Shown: piece after piece, positions 1 to 8,513 of the stretch | Numbering within the stretch: position 1 is the stretch's first letter | Layout of the letters: each line of letters opens with the position of its first letter | Source of the DNA: an uncultured Opitutaceae bacterium | GTDB taxonomy: Bacteria > Verrucomicrobiota > Verrucomicrobiia > Opitutales > Opitutaceae | Reading direction: 5' to 3' | Assembly: GCA_903929355.1 (NCBI GenBank) | Contig: CAIYUN010000034.1 | Coordinates: forward strand, 1-64,000 | Length of the DNA stretch: 64,000 bases | The notes under the pieces: generated by a model | What the model was told of the DNA's origin: nothing | The model's input: only the letters and a program-made list of their open reading frames with translations | Databases searched by the model: none | Position numbers and translations under genes: made by a program

Positions 1-339
1 GGGACCAATACCTTTGACGTGAGCAGCCTCTCCAGCGGCAACCGGGCGGTGATCCAGCTCAACCCGGTGGCGGGCAACCTGATCGACGTGCCGTTCACCA
101 ACTACACGTGGACCCTGGTCACCTCGACCAGCGTGGTGAGCTCGTTTGTGAACGACTTCGCGATCAACCCCGGCACGTTCGCTGCGGGCGCGCAGGGCCT
201 GTTCACCCTCAGCGTGGTGGGGAACAGCCTCGACCTGAACTACGTGGGCATCCCCGAGCCCTCGACGGTGGCGCTGCTCACCGGCCTCGGCGTCCTCGGC
301 CTCGTCGCCCTCCGCCGTCGCCGGTCCAACCGGCGCTAA
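1..339 (+). CDS. PEP-CTERM surface protein, C-terminal part (5' cut by window edge)
   Basis: The reading frame is open from base 1, so only the last 112 residues of a larger protein are seen. The C-terminus has the PEP-CTERM sorting signal: PEPST, a hydrophobic stretch (VALLTGLGVLGLVAL), then an Arg cluster. In this family the signal is thought to route exported proteins through an exosortase-type system. The upstream part closely resembles the end of the next gene (784-3843), including the VVxIxPVAGNLxDxPxxYTWTL pattern, so the two are neighbouring paralogues. A hairpin followed by a T-rich run lies about 80 bases downstream. The N-terminus and any repeats lie outside the window. Confidence 0.85.
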   Translation, partial: GTNTFDVSSLSSGNRAVIQLNPVAGNLIDVPFTNYTWTLVTSTSVVSSFVNDFAINPGTFAAGAQGLFTLSVVGNSLDLNYVGIPEPSTVALLTGLGVLGLVALRRRRSNRR

Positions 340-783
340 AGCGCGGCAGGCGCGCGTTGAGGGGATGAGAGGTTGAGAGGATCGAAATCCGCACCCATTC
401 ATCAGTACCAAGCACCAATCCCGCCGCCCCGCCTCACCGGCCGGGCGGCGTTTGATTTGCGGTGATTTCCCTGCCTGCTTTCACCTCCTTCCCAGCTTCG
501 CCCTTCGCGCCTTTGTGCCTTTGCGTTATAGTCGGGAGCCCGCCGCTGGAATTTTTGCATTATCGGCGACAGCCGCCTTGACACCAAGAGCCATTGGCCG
601 CATAAGTTACTCATCTGACGTGGCTGAGTTCCCCGGTGGCCCGTTGGCAGACCTTTTTGCAATTTCGCAATACCCCGACCCTCAACAACAACCTGTGCCC
701 GCACCTCACCGGGCCGTAACGGGCCTTCAACCCCAGGGCCGTTTCACTGTGTTCCAGCTGATCTTTTCAACCTTCAATCTGTC
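340..783. other. Intergenic region with terminator and degenerate repeats
   Basis: No gene is supported here. Small ORFs exist on both strands but have no family features. The region holds a probable terminator (422-458), an AAGCACCAA word near 405 also seen near 39640, and a TTTGTGCCTTTGCG-type phrase near 510-530 of the kind dispersed through spacers of this genome. The promoter of the next gene must lie here, but no convincing -35/-10 pair was seen. Confidence 0.5.
422..458 (+). terminator. Probable Rho-independent terminator
   Basis: The arms CGCCGCCC (422-429) and GGGCGGCG (443-450) form an 8-bp GC stem, followed by TTTGATTT. It lies about 80 bases after the stop of the first PEP-CTERM gene. 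The T-run is interrupted, so strength is uncertain. Confidence 0.5.
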
Positions 784-3700
784 ATGAAAACTTTAGTCGC
801 ACCCTCCTGTTTTCACCCCCTCCGTCCGGCCAGCCTCCGCTCCGCGTTGCACGCCGCCGCCCTGTCCGCCGTCCTGCTGGCGGGCGCCGCGCGCGCGCAG
901 ACCACCATCACGGTTGTCACCACGGGGAACATCAACCTGAGCACGGCCGCCAACTGGAGCTCCGCCAGCGCCCCGGGCGTCACGAACATCCTTTCCTGGA
1001 CCAATGCGGTGACGGGGGCGACCACCGACACCGAGAGCACCGCGCTGAGTGTCGCGGGCCTGCAGATCACCAACCCGGCGGGGGCGGTGACGATCGGGGG
1101 CAGCAACACGCTCACCGTCGGCGCGTCCGGGATTGATCTGTCGGCGGCCACGCAGAGCCTGACCATCAGCGACCTGCTGGCGCTCAGCGCGTCGCAGACG
1201 TGGACCGTCGCGTCGGGCCAGACGCTCGCGGTCACCAACACCAACACCATTTCTGGTGCCGGCAAGAACCTCACCATCGCCGGTGCCGGCAACGTCAATC
1301 TCGCCAGCATCATTGGCACCGGGGCGGGAGGCCTCACCATGAACGGCACCGGCACGCTCACCCTCAGCGGGGCCAGTGCCTACACTGGGAACACCGCGAT
1401 CAACAGCGGCACCGTGGCCATGGGCAATTCCCTCTCCTTCGGGCCCAACACCGTTTCTTCCTTGGTGATCAACGGCGGCACCCTCAGCGTGGGTCCGGGA
1501 TTGAATGCCAGTTATCTGGTCAGCGGGAACAACAACGGGGTCATCCTGCTCACGAGCAATTTGAACTCGGTCATCGGCAATGGTGGCGACCCGGGTGGGT
1601 TCAACTTCCTCGGCACCGTCAACATTGGCAATGCCGGCGTGACCCTCGCCTCCAGCGGCACCGCCACGGTCGGCTCCCTGCTGATGACCAATGGCACCGT
1701 CATCTCCAACGCGGGACTCGTGCTCCCCGCTGGTGGCACCTTCACCGATACCGCCAACCCCACCACCACCAACAGTATCGGCACCGTTGACGGCACCTTT
1801 GTCAATTCGCAGGTCCGCACGGGCACCGGGCCCAGCCCGTCTTTCACCCCGACCTACAGCAACGCCGTCGTGCAGGGGCCCACCGCGACCGGCAGCGCGC
1901 TCGTCTTCGCTGGCGCGCTCAACCAGGGTGGTAGCCTCCTCGGCAACATCAGTATCATCAACGCCTACAACCCCGACAACAATGGCGCGATCGTCACGGC
2001 CAACGGCAACATCACCTTGGGCTCCAATTCCGTGACCACCCTCAACCTTGGCGGTGCCCTGCCCGGGCAGTATGATCAGATCCAGATCATCGGGGGCAAC
2101 TTCACCCTGGGCGGCACCCTCGTCCTCACCACGGTCGGCGTCACCACCACCGGCTCCGCCACCGGCGCGGCCTTTGTTCCGGTGGCCGGCCAGACCTTCG
2201 TCCTCTTCAGCCCCACGGCCACCGTTTCAACGTTGGCCGGGACATTCGGCAATGGCATCAACCTCACCCAGGCCCCGCTTAGCTCCAACCTCCTCGCCTG
2301 GGACACCAGCAAACTCGCGTCCAACGGTGTCGTGAGTGTGGATCTGGCAAATTATTTTTGGACCGGCACGGTCAGTACCGGCACCACCACTGACTCCTGG
2401 GCTGCCGGACGGGGTAATTTTACCGCCACCGACTCCGCCGGCAGCGGGTCCCAGTCCAATGCCTTGGGCAGCTTCAGCAATGTGTTCCTGACCATGACGA
2501 ACGCACTCAAACCCACCACGCAGTCCTTGGGCGCCAATTTCACCATCAACAGCCTCAGTTTCATTGGTGGCGGCGACACCCTGACGGGCACAAAGTCCGC
2601 CAGCACAATTGGTGGTTTTACGCTCACCCTTAGCGCCGCCAACAGCTTCCAGGACCAGAACGGTGCCAACTATGCGGCCGGCACCGGTCTCGTGGTGCAG
2701 ACCAATGCGGCGCCGAGCACTATCAACTCCACGGTTTTGATCAACCTTCTGAACAGCCAGACTTGGGAGCTCGACTCCGCCGCCGGCACGTTGACCGTCG
2801 CTGGCCCCATCGGCGGTGGTGGTGGCCTGACCAAGACGGGCCCTGGCACCCTGATTCTCACCAGCACGGCCAACACCTACTCGGGTGGCCTCACCATTGC
2901 TGGTGGTACCGTGAAGATGTCGGGGAGTGGCGTCCTCGGCGCCACCACCGCCCCCCTCACGGTCGCCGGCGGCACGCTGGACATCAACGGCGTCAACCAG
3001 ACGGTGAGTGCGATCAACCTCTTGTCGGGCACCATCATCAACACCTCGACCAACGCAGCCACCATGAACGGCTCGACCACTTCCGCCACCATCACCAGCA
3101 CGGGCGTAATCACGGCCGCCACCACGACCACCAGCACCCTCGCGGCGGAGCTGGCCGGTTCGATCGGTCTCAACAAGACCGGTCCCGGCACGCTGCAGGT
3201 GCTGGCCAACCAGCTCTACACCGGCGTGACCAACATCACCGGCGGGGTCATGGCGCTCAGCCAGCAGGGCTTGCTGACGGGGGGTGTGAATGTGACCGGC
3301 GGCTCGCTCGCGGGCACCGGCACGGTCTCGGGCGCGGTCACCGTGAGCAGCGGGGCGACGCTCAACCCCGGGGCGGTCGGCGGCGGGGCCGCGGGCCAGC
3401 TCGCCCTCGGCTCGCTGGCGCTCCAGCCCGGCAGCATCCTCGCTTTCAACCTCAATTCCGACGCCAGCGGCACCGCGGGCGTCAACTACAGCACGGTCGC
3501 CGTCACCGGCCCCTTGGATATTTCCGCCCTCAACAGCACCAGCAAGGTCGTCGTCAATATCACTCCGGTGGCCGGCAACCTGCTGGACGGGCCGGTGAAC
3601 TACACCTGGACCCTGCTCTCCTCCGCGACCAGCATCGTGGGTGGGTTTTCGGCGGCCGACTTCACGCTCAACACCAGCGCGTTCGCGACGAATACCTTCG

Positions 3701-3843
3701 GCGCCTTCACGCTCGGCACCTCGGGCAATAATCTGGACCTCTTCTACACTTCCGCCATCCCCGAGCCGTCCACCGTGGCCATGCTCACCGGTCTCGGCGT
3801 GCTCGGCCTCGCCACTCTCCGCCGCCGCCGTTTGTCCCGGTAA
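784..3843 (+). CDS. PEP-CTERM protein with autotransporter-associated beta-strand repeats
   Basis: A 1019-residue exported protein. Residues 1-39 form a signal peptide with a long hydrophobic core ending in ARA-Q. The body is Gly/Thr/Asn/Ser-rich beta-helix-like sequence containing autotransporter-associated (PATR) units such as GTLTLSGASAYTGNT (190-204) and later LTKTGPGTLILTSTANTYSG and LNKTGPGTLQVL. The last 28 residues are a PEP-CTERM signal: IPEPST, a hydrophobic helix, then RRRR. No beta-barrel domain is seen, so it is probably a sorted surface or extracellular-matrix protein rather than a true autotransporter. The ATG at 784 is the first in frame upstream of the signal peptide. It is a paralogue of the preceding partial gene. 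Ligand or role is unknown. Confidence 0.88.
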   Translation: MKTLVAPSCFHPLRPASLRSALHAAALSAVLLAGAARAQTTITVVTTGNINLSTAANWSSASAPGVTNILSWTNAVTGATTDTESTALSVAGLQITNPAGAVTIGGSNTLTVGASGIDLSAATQSLTISDLLALSASQTWTVASGQTLAVTNTNTISGAGKNLTIAGAGNVNLASIIGTGAGGLTMNGTGTLTLSGASAYTGNTAINSGTVAMGNSLSFGPNTVSSLVINGGTLSVGPGLNASYLVSGNNNGVILLTSNLNSVIGNGGDPGGFNFLGTVNIGNAGVTLASSGTATVGSLLMTNGTVISNAGLVLPAGGTFTDTANPTTTNSIGTVDGTFVNSQVRTGTGPSPSFTPTYSNAVVQGPTATGSALVFAGALNQGGSLLGNISIINAYNPDNNGAIVTANGNITLGSNSVTTLNLGGALPGQYDQIQIIGGNFTLGGTLVLTTVGVTTTGSATGAAFVPVAGQTFVLFSPTATVSTLAGTFGNGINLTQAPLSSNLLAWDTSKLASNGVVSVDLANYFWTGTVSTGTTTDSWAAGRGNFTATDSAGSGSQSNALGSFSNVFLTMTNALKPTTQSLGANFTINSLSFIGGGDTLTGTKSASTIGGFTLTLSAANSFQDQNGANYAAGTGLVVQTNAAPSTINSTVLINLLNSQTWELDSAAGTLTVAGPIGGGGGLTKTGPGTLILTSTANTYSGGLTIAGGTVKMSGSGVLGATTAPLTVAGGTLDINGVNQTVSAINLLSGTIINTSTNAATMNGSTTSATITSTGVITAATTTTSTLAAELAGSIGLNKTGPGTLQVLANQLYTGVTNITGGVMALSQQGLLTGGVNVTGGSLAGTGTVSGAVTVSSGATLNPGAVGGGAAGQLALGSLALQPGSILAFNLNSDASGTAGVNYSTVAVTGPLDISALNSTSKVVVNITPVAGNLLDGPVNYTWTLLSSATSIVGGFSAADFTLNTSAFATNTFGAFTLGTSGNNLDLFYTSAIPEPSTVAMLTGLGVLGLATLRRRRLSR

Positions 3844-4158
3844 GCGAACCTGCTGAAGTCTCACGAGCACCCGGCTGGGTCGCGGAGCTAAAACCAAACG
3901 ACCTCAGATTCTGGACGGACAGGCGGGGGAATCGAACCTGCGGCGAGGTCGCCGCAGCTCCAGTCGGGAGCGGCGGGCCCATCCGCCTTCGCCAGGCTTT
4001 GGCGTGACAAGGCGGTCCCGCCCTACCCACAGAAGCGGGCCAATAGTGCAAAGCCTAGGGAGGCTTGGGATAAAACTCAGGAATCCTGTGATGAAGCAAT
4101 TCGTCGAGCGTCAGCCATGACCCGAAGGGCGCCACTATCCGGCTGGGTGCCGGGGGGT
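3844..4158. other. Intergenic region with palindromic repeat
   Basis: This is the gap between convergent genes. It holds one ACC-loop palindrome (3939-3963) followed by a GC-rich stretch with the words CCTTCGCCAGGCTTTGG. A tRNA-like GGAATCGAACC string near 3929 was checked and rejected. No gene is supported. Confidence 0.5.
3939..3963 (-). repeat. GGAGC/ACC-loop palindrome, copy 1
   Basis: TGCGGCGA (3939-3946) pairs perfectly with TCGCCGCA (3949-3956); GCTCCAG follows. On the minus strand this reads CTGGAGC, stem, ACC-type loop, stem, matching the dispersed family described in the findings. Confidence 0.6.
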
Positions 4159-4992
4159 TCATTCGTCCAGCTTGAGCAGCTCGATCTTGCGAAACTCAGT
4201 CGGATGGCTCTCTGCCTGGATGCAGATATAGCCGTCCTCGAGCATCTGGGGCATGCCTTGCGCCAGCAGCAGCCTGGCGTGGGCATCGCTCGGATTCAAC
4301 TGGGGCTGACTGTAACTGATCACCGTCTCCCCATCGAGGATGTGGTTGATCAATTTGCCGCCATGCACTTCTGCCGTGATCGTCACCCACTGGTCGCCCA
4401 GGTAGATTTTCTCCTTCGCCGAAGTGCGATGCACCGTGGTCAACCGGCCATTGTACACGGCCCGGGTGTGAGGCGTGCAAAAGGAACCGTTGTTCTGGTC
4501 GCCGTGGGGATTCCCCCCGCCCAGGATTTGAACCTCGATGGACGCGGGAAAATCCTGGTTCAGCTCCATCGTGCTGGGCGGTTCGCTGAAGATCATGATG
4601 CCGTTGTTGCGGAAACCCCAGGTGGGCCCGCCCGGACACTGCTCGCCGACAAAGCGATATTCCGCCCGGATGATGTAGTGCGACAGCTTCTCCTTCCAGA
4701 ACAGATGCCCAAACTCGCCGTTGAACCGGCTGTATTGGCTGTAGTCCACCTTGAGCAGGCCGTGTTCGACATGAAACGTGTTCTTGTAGTTCACCCCCAT
4801 GACGGAGCCTTTGAATTTTGGGGTCCAGCCGTCGAGGTCCTTGCCGTTGAAGATTTGCACCCACTGCCCCTTGGGTGAGCCCGATTGGTCCGCTGCGGTC
4901 CCGGAGACCGGGGCCCCCGGACCGACCGCGCAGGAGGAGAAGAGGCCAAGGGACAGGCCGAAGCACGCGGCCAAGGGAAGGGTGGGGCGCAT
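4159..4992 (-). CDS. DUF1080 (3-keto-disaccharide hydrolase-type) lipoprotein
   Basis: A 277-residue protein. The chosen ATG at 4992 gives a lipoprotein signal with lipobox FSSC (Cys21); a longer frame to 5139 runs into repeat DNA and is unlikely to be translated. The rest is a single DUF1080 domain, a concanavalin-A-like fold, with the typical opening IFNGKDLDGWTPKF, a central NNGIMIF and a late LLLAQGMPQMLEDGYICIQ..HP.EFRKIEL. DUF1080 proteins are abundant in Verrucomicrobia and Planctomycetes; characterised members act on 3-keto-glycosides. The substrate cannot be predicted here. It is monocistronic as far as can be seen, convergent with the PEP-CTERM gene on one side and followed upstream by a repeat-rich spacer. 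Confidence 0.85.
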   Translation of the reverse strand: MRPTLPLAACFGLSLGLFSSCAVGPGAPVSGTAADQSGSPKGQWVQIFNGKDLDGWTPKFKGSVMGVNYKNTFHVEHGLLKVDYSQYSRFNGEFGHLFWKEKLSHYIIRAEYRFVGEQCPGGPTWGFRNNGIMIFSEPPSTMELNQDFPASIEVQILGGGNPHGDQNNGSFCTPHTRAVYNGRLTTVHRTSAKEKIYLGDQWVTITAEVHGGKLINHILDGETVISYSQPQLNPSDAHARLLLAQGMPQMLEDGYICIQAESHPTEFRKIELLKLDE

Positions 4993-5411
4993 ACCCAAAA
5001 GCAAAGCCCCGCGCGGGATTGGCGTCAAGGCCACCGAAGGTTCCGAACGGGTCGGGTCGTGCTTCCACCGCTGGGCGGGACCAAGGCTCCCGCCGGCCCC
5101 GGCCTGTTCCTGATTTCCTGATTTCCAAATTAACTTCAAATCTGGAACTCAGGAACTCAGGCCGGACCAATCGCTCTGGCCTTGGTCCTCCCTCCGTCCT
5201 CCTCCCCCTCTGTGTCCTCAGATTGTTCCCTCCGTGCACTCAGTGTCCGTGTTAAAGCTCCGATTCATGGCTTCTGAATTGAGCCGTGTATATTCGTGTA
5301 ATCCGTGGTTGAATCCGACTGCAGGTTTTACAGCTCGGCTCCCTCCGGCCCCGGCCTGTTCCTGATTTCCTGATTTCCAAATAACTACAAATCTGGAACT
5401 CCGTGGAACGC
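4993..5411. repeat. Repeat-rich spacer with a 55-bp direct repeat
   Basis: There is no gene. Bases 5095-5150 and 5347-5401 are near-identical direct copies (GGCCCCGGCCTGTTCC, GATTTCC words, then AAATCTGGAACTC). Between them are CCTCTGTGTCCTCAG and GTGTAATCCGTGGTTGAAT phrases of the dispersed TCCGTG-word type. The promoter of the DUF1080 gene should lie at the left end; none could be assigned. Confidence 0.6.
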
Positions 5412-6827
5412 TCACTGCGCCGGTCGCGCGGTCTTGAACGCCACCGGCCGCTCGCCGGGCGGCAGCGCGAGCAGGTCGTAATCCTGACTGCTGGTGATCG
5501 TCACCTCGGCAAACTCACCCACGGGCAGCGTGCGGGGCACATACACCCGGCCGTCGATGTCGGGCGCGTCGGCCTCGCCGCGGGCCACGCCGGGCTCCTC
5601 GACCAGGACCTTCAGCGTGCGGCCGGTCTGGCGGGCGCCGACTTCGGCCGCGATGGATTTCTGCCGCGCCATCAGGCGGTGCCAGCGCGCCTCCTTGAGC
5701 TTGGCGGGAACCTGTTCCTCCATCTTCGCGGCCCGGGTGCCCTCTTCCTGTGAATAACGGAACACGCCCAGCCGCTCAAACCTGGCCTCGCCGATGAAGG
5801 CGTCCAGCTCGTCCACATCCGCCTCGGTCTCGCCGGGGAAGCCCGTGATGAAGGTGGTGCGGATGGCGATCCCGGGGATGCCGGCGCGGATCCGCCCGAG
5901 CAGGCCCCGGATATACCCGCCGCTCGTCTCACGCTGCATTTTCTCCAGCATCCGGTCGCTGATGTGCTGGAGCGGGATATCAATGTAGCGGGCAACCTTG
6001 GGGCACTCCGCGATGGTCTGGATCAGCTCGTCGCTCCAGTGTGCGGGGTGGGTGTAGAGCAGTCGGATCCAGAAATCGCCCTCGATGGCGTTCAGCTCGC
6101 GCAGCAGGGTGGTGAGCGCGGTGCCGCGGGCGGAGTCCACGGGGGTGCGCGGGTTGGGCCGCTCGGCCCAGGTGTCCATGCCGAAGAAGGTCGTGTCCTG
6201 GGAGATCAGGTTCAGCTCCCGCACGCCCTCGGCCACAAGCGCCCGGGCCTCGGCCACGACGCTGGCGACGGTGCGGCTGCGGTGGCGGCCGCGGATTTGC
6301 GGGATGATGCAGAACGTGCAGGGGTGGTTGCAGCCCTCGGCGATCTTGACGTAGGCGAAATGCTTCGGGGTGAGCCGGAAGCGCGGGGTGTCGTAGTCCG
6401 GGATGAAAGTCGAATGCCGGGTGACAAGGTTGGCGGGCGCCTCATCCTTGCCCCGCTCCTTGGCCATGAGCCCCGTGATGATCGGGGCCACGGTCGTGAT
6501 CTGGTCGAGGCCGATGAACGCATCGACCTCGTCGTGCAGCGAGCCGGCGAGATCCCGGGAGAACCGCTGCGCCATGCAGCCGGCGACGATGAGCTTCTGT
6601 TCCCGGCGGCGTTTCCTCAGCCCGCGGCTCTGGTGCACCTCGAGGATGTGCCCGATGGACTCCTCCTTGGAGGAGTCGATGAACGAGCAGGTGTTGACGA
6701 TGACGACATCGGCCTGGGCGGCGTCGGGGATGACGGACATGCCGGCCGCATGCAGGTGGCCGACCATGATCTCGGAGTCCACGAGGTTCTTCGCGCACCC
6801 GAGGGAAAGGAGGCTGACGGTGATCAC
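5412..6827 (-). CDS. rimO: Ribosomal protein S12 methylthiotransferase RimO
   Basis: A radical-SAM methylthiotransferase that modifies an aspartate of ribosomal protein S12. The N-terminal UPF0004 domain has SLGCAKNLVDSE and two further Cys (NTCSFIDSSKEES, VAGCMAQR). The radical-SAM triad is CNHPCTFCIIPQIRGRHRSR, a RimO-type signature rather than MiaB. The C-terminus has a TRAM-like region (GRVYVPRTLPVGEFAEVTITSSQDYDL). The protein has 471 residues from GTG at 6827; the frame extends three codons to a TTG at 6836, so the exact start is open. It lies about 50 bases downstream of a small basic-protein gene (6885-6995), probably in the same transcript. A possible operator at 7143-7159 lies upstream of both. 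Confidence 0.93.
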   Translation of the reverse strand: MITVSLLSLGCAKNLVDSEIMVGHLHAAGMSVIPDAAQADVVIVNTCSFIDSSKEESIGHILEVHQSRGLRKRRREQKLIVAGCMAQRFSRDLAGSLHDEVDAFIGLDQITTVAPIITGLMAKERGKDEAPANLVTRHSTFIPDYDTPRFRLTPKHFAYVKIAEGCNHPCTFCIIPQIRGRHRSRTVASVVAEARALVAEGVRELNLISQDTTFFGMDTWAERPNPRTPVDSARGTALTTLLRELNAIEGDFWIRLLYTHPAHWSDELIQTIAECPKVARYIDIPLQHISDRMLEKMQRETSGGYIRGLLGRIRAGIPGIAIRTTFITGFPGETEADVDELDAFIGEARFERLGVFRYSQEEGTRAAKMEEQVPAKLKEARWHRLMARQKSIAAEVGARQTGRTLKVLVEEPGVARGEADAPDIDGRVYVPRTLPVGEFAEVTITSSQDYDLLALPPGERPVAFKTARPAQ

Positions 6828-6884
6828 GGCGGGCAAAGGACCACGGCGCGGGCCGCGGGGCGGGGGGCGGCGCGGACGCGCGGG

Positions 6885-6995
6885 CTACTTCGACTTCTTG
6901 GCGGCGGCGGTGGCCAGCTTGGCCTTGGAGGTGAGGCGTTTGAGGTAGGCGGCGCGACGGCGCCGTTTGATGATCTTGTTCGTTTGTTGGCCCAT
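6885..6995 (-). CDS. Small very basic protein, 36 residues, upstream of rimO
   Basis: An ATG at 6995 opens a 36-residue frame, MGQQTNKIIKRRRRAAYLKR followed by a Lys/Ala-rich tail ending AAAKKSK. It has 13 Lys/Arg and no acidic residue; the sequence looks like a helix with an RRRR core and a Tyr. This is unlike a chance ORF in GC-rich DNA and resembles very small ribosome- or nucleic-acid-binding proteins. I think similar short MGQQTNK proteins occur in other verrucomicrobia, but this is from memory. It ends about 50 bases before rimO, whose product modifies the ribosome, so a ribosomal role is a reasonable inference. No Shine-Dalgarno sequence is evident. Confidence 0.65.
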   Translation of the reverse strand: MGQQTNKIIKRRRRAAYLKRLTSKAKLATAAAKKSK

Positions 6996-7338
6996 GGTTG
7001 GAAAGTCGCCACAGGATGCGGCCCGCTCGCCCGGCGAGTCAAGCGTGGGTAATGGCTCAGATTGATGTTGCCGGCGGGGTGTCCGCACCCGCACCGGCCA
7101 CTGCTCCAGTGCCGGGCCGGGAAATGTGGCGAGGGCGACAACGTCAACTATTAGTTGACATGATGAACCGGAACCGGTGGCAGGGTGAAGACGCGACCCC
7201 GCTACCATTAAACCCGGCCAAAACTGGGTTGCGCCCGTTTGCCCGGGCCGTCCGCACCCCTCCCGAAAATTATTGCTCATTTTGGACTTGCGGAGGCGAG
7301 GGGCGTGATTTGGATGCCGGTTTCCGGCCAATCCCCGC
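6996..7338. other. Divergent promoter region with palindrome
   Basis: This spacer between divergent genes (basic protein/rimO on the left, protease-like gene on the right) contains the perfect 17-bp palindrome at 7143-7159. No gene is supported. The right half ends in an AT-richer segment (AAAATTATTGCTCATTTTGG) near 7265-7285 that may belong to the rightward promoter. Confidence 0.55.
7143..7159. promoter_or_regulatory. Candidate operator palindrome, site 1
   Basis: GTCAACTATTAGTTGAC has perfect 8-bp arms around a single T. It lies between divergent genes starting at 6995 (minus) and 7339 (plus). Near-identical sites occur at 27214-27234 and 31053-31069, also between divergent genes. The right arm contains TTGACA, a possible -35 element, but no good -10 was found at the usual spacing. 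Confidence 0.6.
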
Positions 7339-8421
7339 ATGCGCACCCGCCGTCTTCCTCTCCTCTGGCTTGCCCTCTGGCTTGCCCTGCTGGGCGGCCG
7401 GGCGGTGGGGTGGGCGGCCGCCGACCCGGCGTCGGACCAACTCGCCAGCGTGGTCATCATCGAGGGTGACGAGGGGGTCGCGACCGGCTTTGTGACGAAA
7501 TACCGGGGCCTCCTGTTTGTCGCGACCAACCTGCACGTACTGGGTCACAACAAGAAGCTTGAGCTGAAAAACATGCGCGGGGACCCGATCAACGTGCAGG
7601 GCATCATCGGCGCGGTGGGCAGCGACATCGCGCTGCTGCGCATCGCCAACCCTTCGGCCGACCTCAAGCCGCTGGCCGCGGCATCCGATGTCATTAACAC
7701 GTCCAAGATTGGCGACGACGTGGAGGTGGTCGGCAACCGGCTCGGGGGCGGGGTCGCCACGCAGACCACGGGCCGCATCGTCGGACTGGGCCCGACCCGG
7801 GTGGAGGTGGACGCCCAGTTCCAGCCCGGCAACAGCGGCAGCCCGATCTTCAGTTCAACCAGCCACGAGGTCATCGCGGTGGCGACCTATGCGGAGACGG
7901 TCAATGTGCAGCTGACCAATCTGGGGGACGGGAGCTCGTCGTCGGGCGGGGCCGATGCCAATCTCCCCAAGGAAACCCGCTGGTTTGGCTACCGGCTCGA
8001 CTCGGTCACAAAGTGGGAGACCATCGATTTTGCCAAATGGCAGACAGAGATGAAACGCGTGGCCGACTGGCACACCACCTCGATGGACCTGCTCGCGCTG
8101 CTGAAAGGGGACTTTGACACCGCGCGGAAGAATCTCCGGCTCCGCCCGATCATCGAGCGCTACGAGGAGCGCAAGGGCCGACCCGCCCAGACCCCCGCCG
8201 CTCGGGCGGAAAATTTGCGCGACATGGTGAGCGCAGTGGTCGCCTTCGCCGGGGATGGCGCGAAGGAGTTTGCGGCGGCCGACTACTATGACTACTTCCA
8301 CAGCAGCCTGTATTGGGCGACGAACGTGCCCGACCAGGCCAGGTTTCGCACCGATCTGGCGCAGGCGTTCAAAGACATTGATGGCAACGTCCAGTCCTAT
8401 GAACAGCGGCTGAAACACTGA
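7339..8421 (+). CDS. Secreted trypsin-fold (S1C/HtrA-like) serine protease-type protein
   Basis: A 360-residue protein with a signal peptide (MRTRRLPLLWLALWLALLGG, cleavage near GWAAA). Residues 37-190 are a two-barrel serine protease fold like HtrA/DegP, with a complete triad in sight: His66 in TNLHVLG, Asp96 in GSDIALLRI and Ser166 in QPGNSGSP. No PDZ domain is present; the C-terminal 170 residues are a family-specific alpha-rich region (RWFGYRLDSVTKWETIDFAKW through DYYDYFHSSLYW). The next gene repeats this whole architecture behind an extra N-terminal domain, so the two are tandem paralogues. Periplasmic or extracellular location is inferred. Substrate is unknown; a bind-only role cannot be excluded. 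Confidence 0.82.
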   Translation: MRTRRLPLLWLALWLALLGGRAVGWAAADPASDQLASVVIIEGDEGVATGFVTKYRGLLFVATNLHVLGHNKKLELKNMRGDPINVQGIIGAVGSDIALLRIANPSADLKPLAAASDVINTSKIGDDVEVVGNRLGGGVATQTTGRIVGLGPTRVEVDAQFQPGNSGSPIFSSTSHEVIAVATYAETVNVQLTNLGDGSSSSGGADANLPKETRWFGYRLDSVTKWETIDFAKWQTEMKRVADWHTTSMDLLALLKGDFDTARKNLRLRPIIERYEERKGRPAQTPAARAENLRDMVSAVVAFAGDGAKEFAAADYYDYFHSSLYWATNVPDQARFRTDLAQAFKDIDGNVQSYEQRLKH

Positions 8422-8513
8422 CCCGCGCCCGGGCGCGGCGTGGTGGTCCGGGAACCGCCCGTCGTCCATGACGGTTCAGGCCGACCCCCTCGAAAAACTT
8501 TCCTTTCCTTCCT

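Noticed and set aside
2227-3897. 556-codon open frame on the minus strand over the PEP-CTERM gene
   Set aside because: It is antisense to a gene with clear signal peptide, repeats and sorting signal; its Gly/Arg/Glu-rich translation has no domain features and is typical of high-GC shadow frames.
3920-3960. tRNA-like T-arm string GGAATCGAACC on the plus strand
   Set aside because: The flanking bases do not form the 5-bp T-stem, and no acceptor, D or anticodon arm could be built in either orientation.
7081-7130. Riboswitch-like leader before the protease gene
   Set aside because: The stretch is GC-rich and can fold weakly, but no known aptamer consensus was recognised and it lies far from the start codon.
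7155-7190. TTGACA of operator site 1 as a -35 element
   Set aside because: No acceptable -10 hexamer lies 16-18 bases downstream (TGGCAG or similar); retained only as a possibility in the operator entry.
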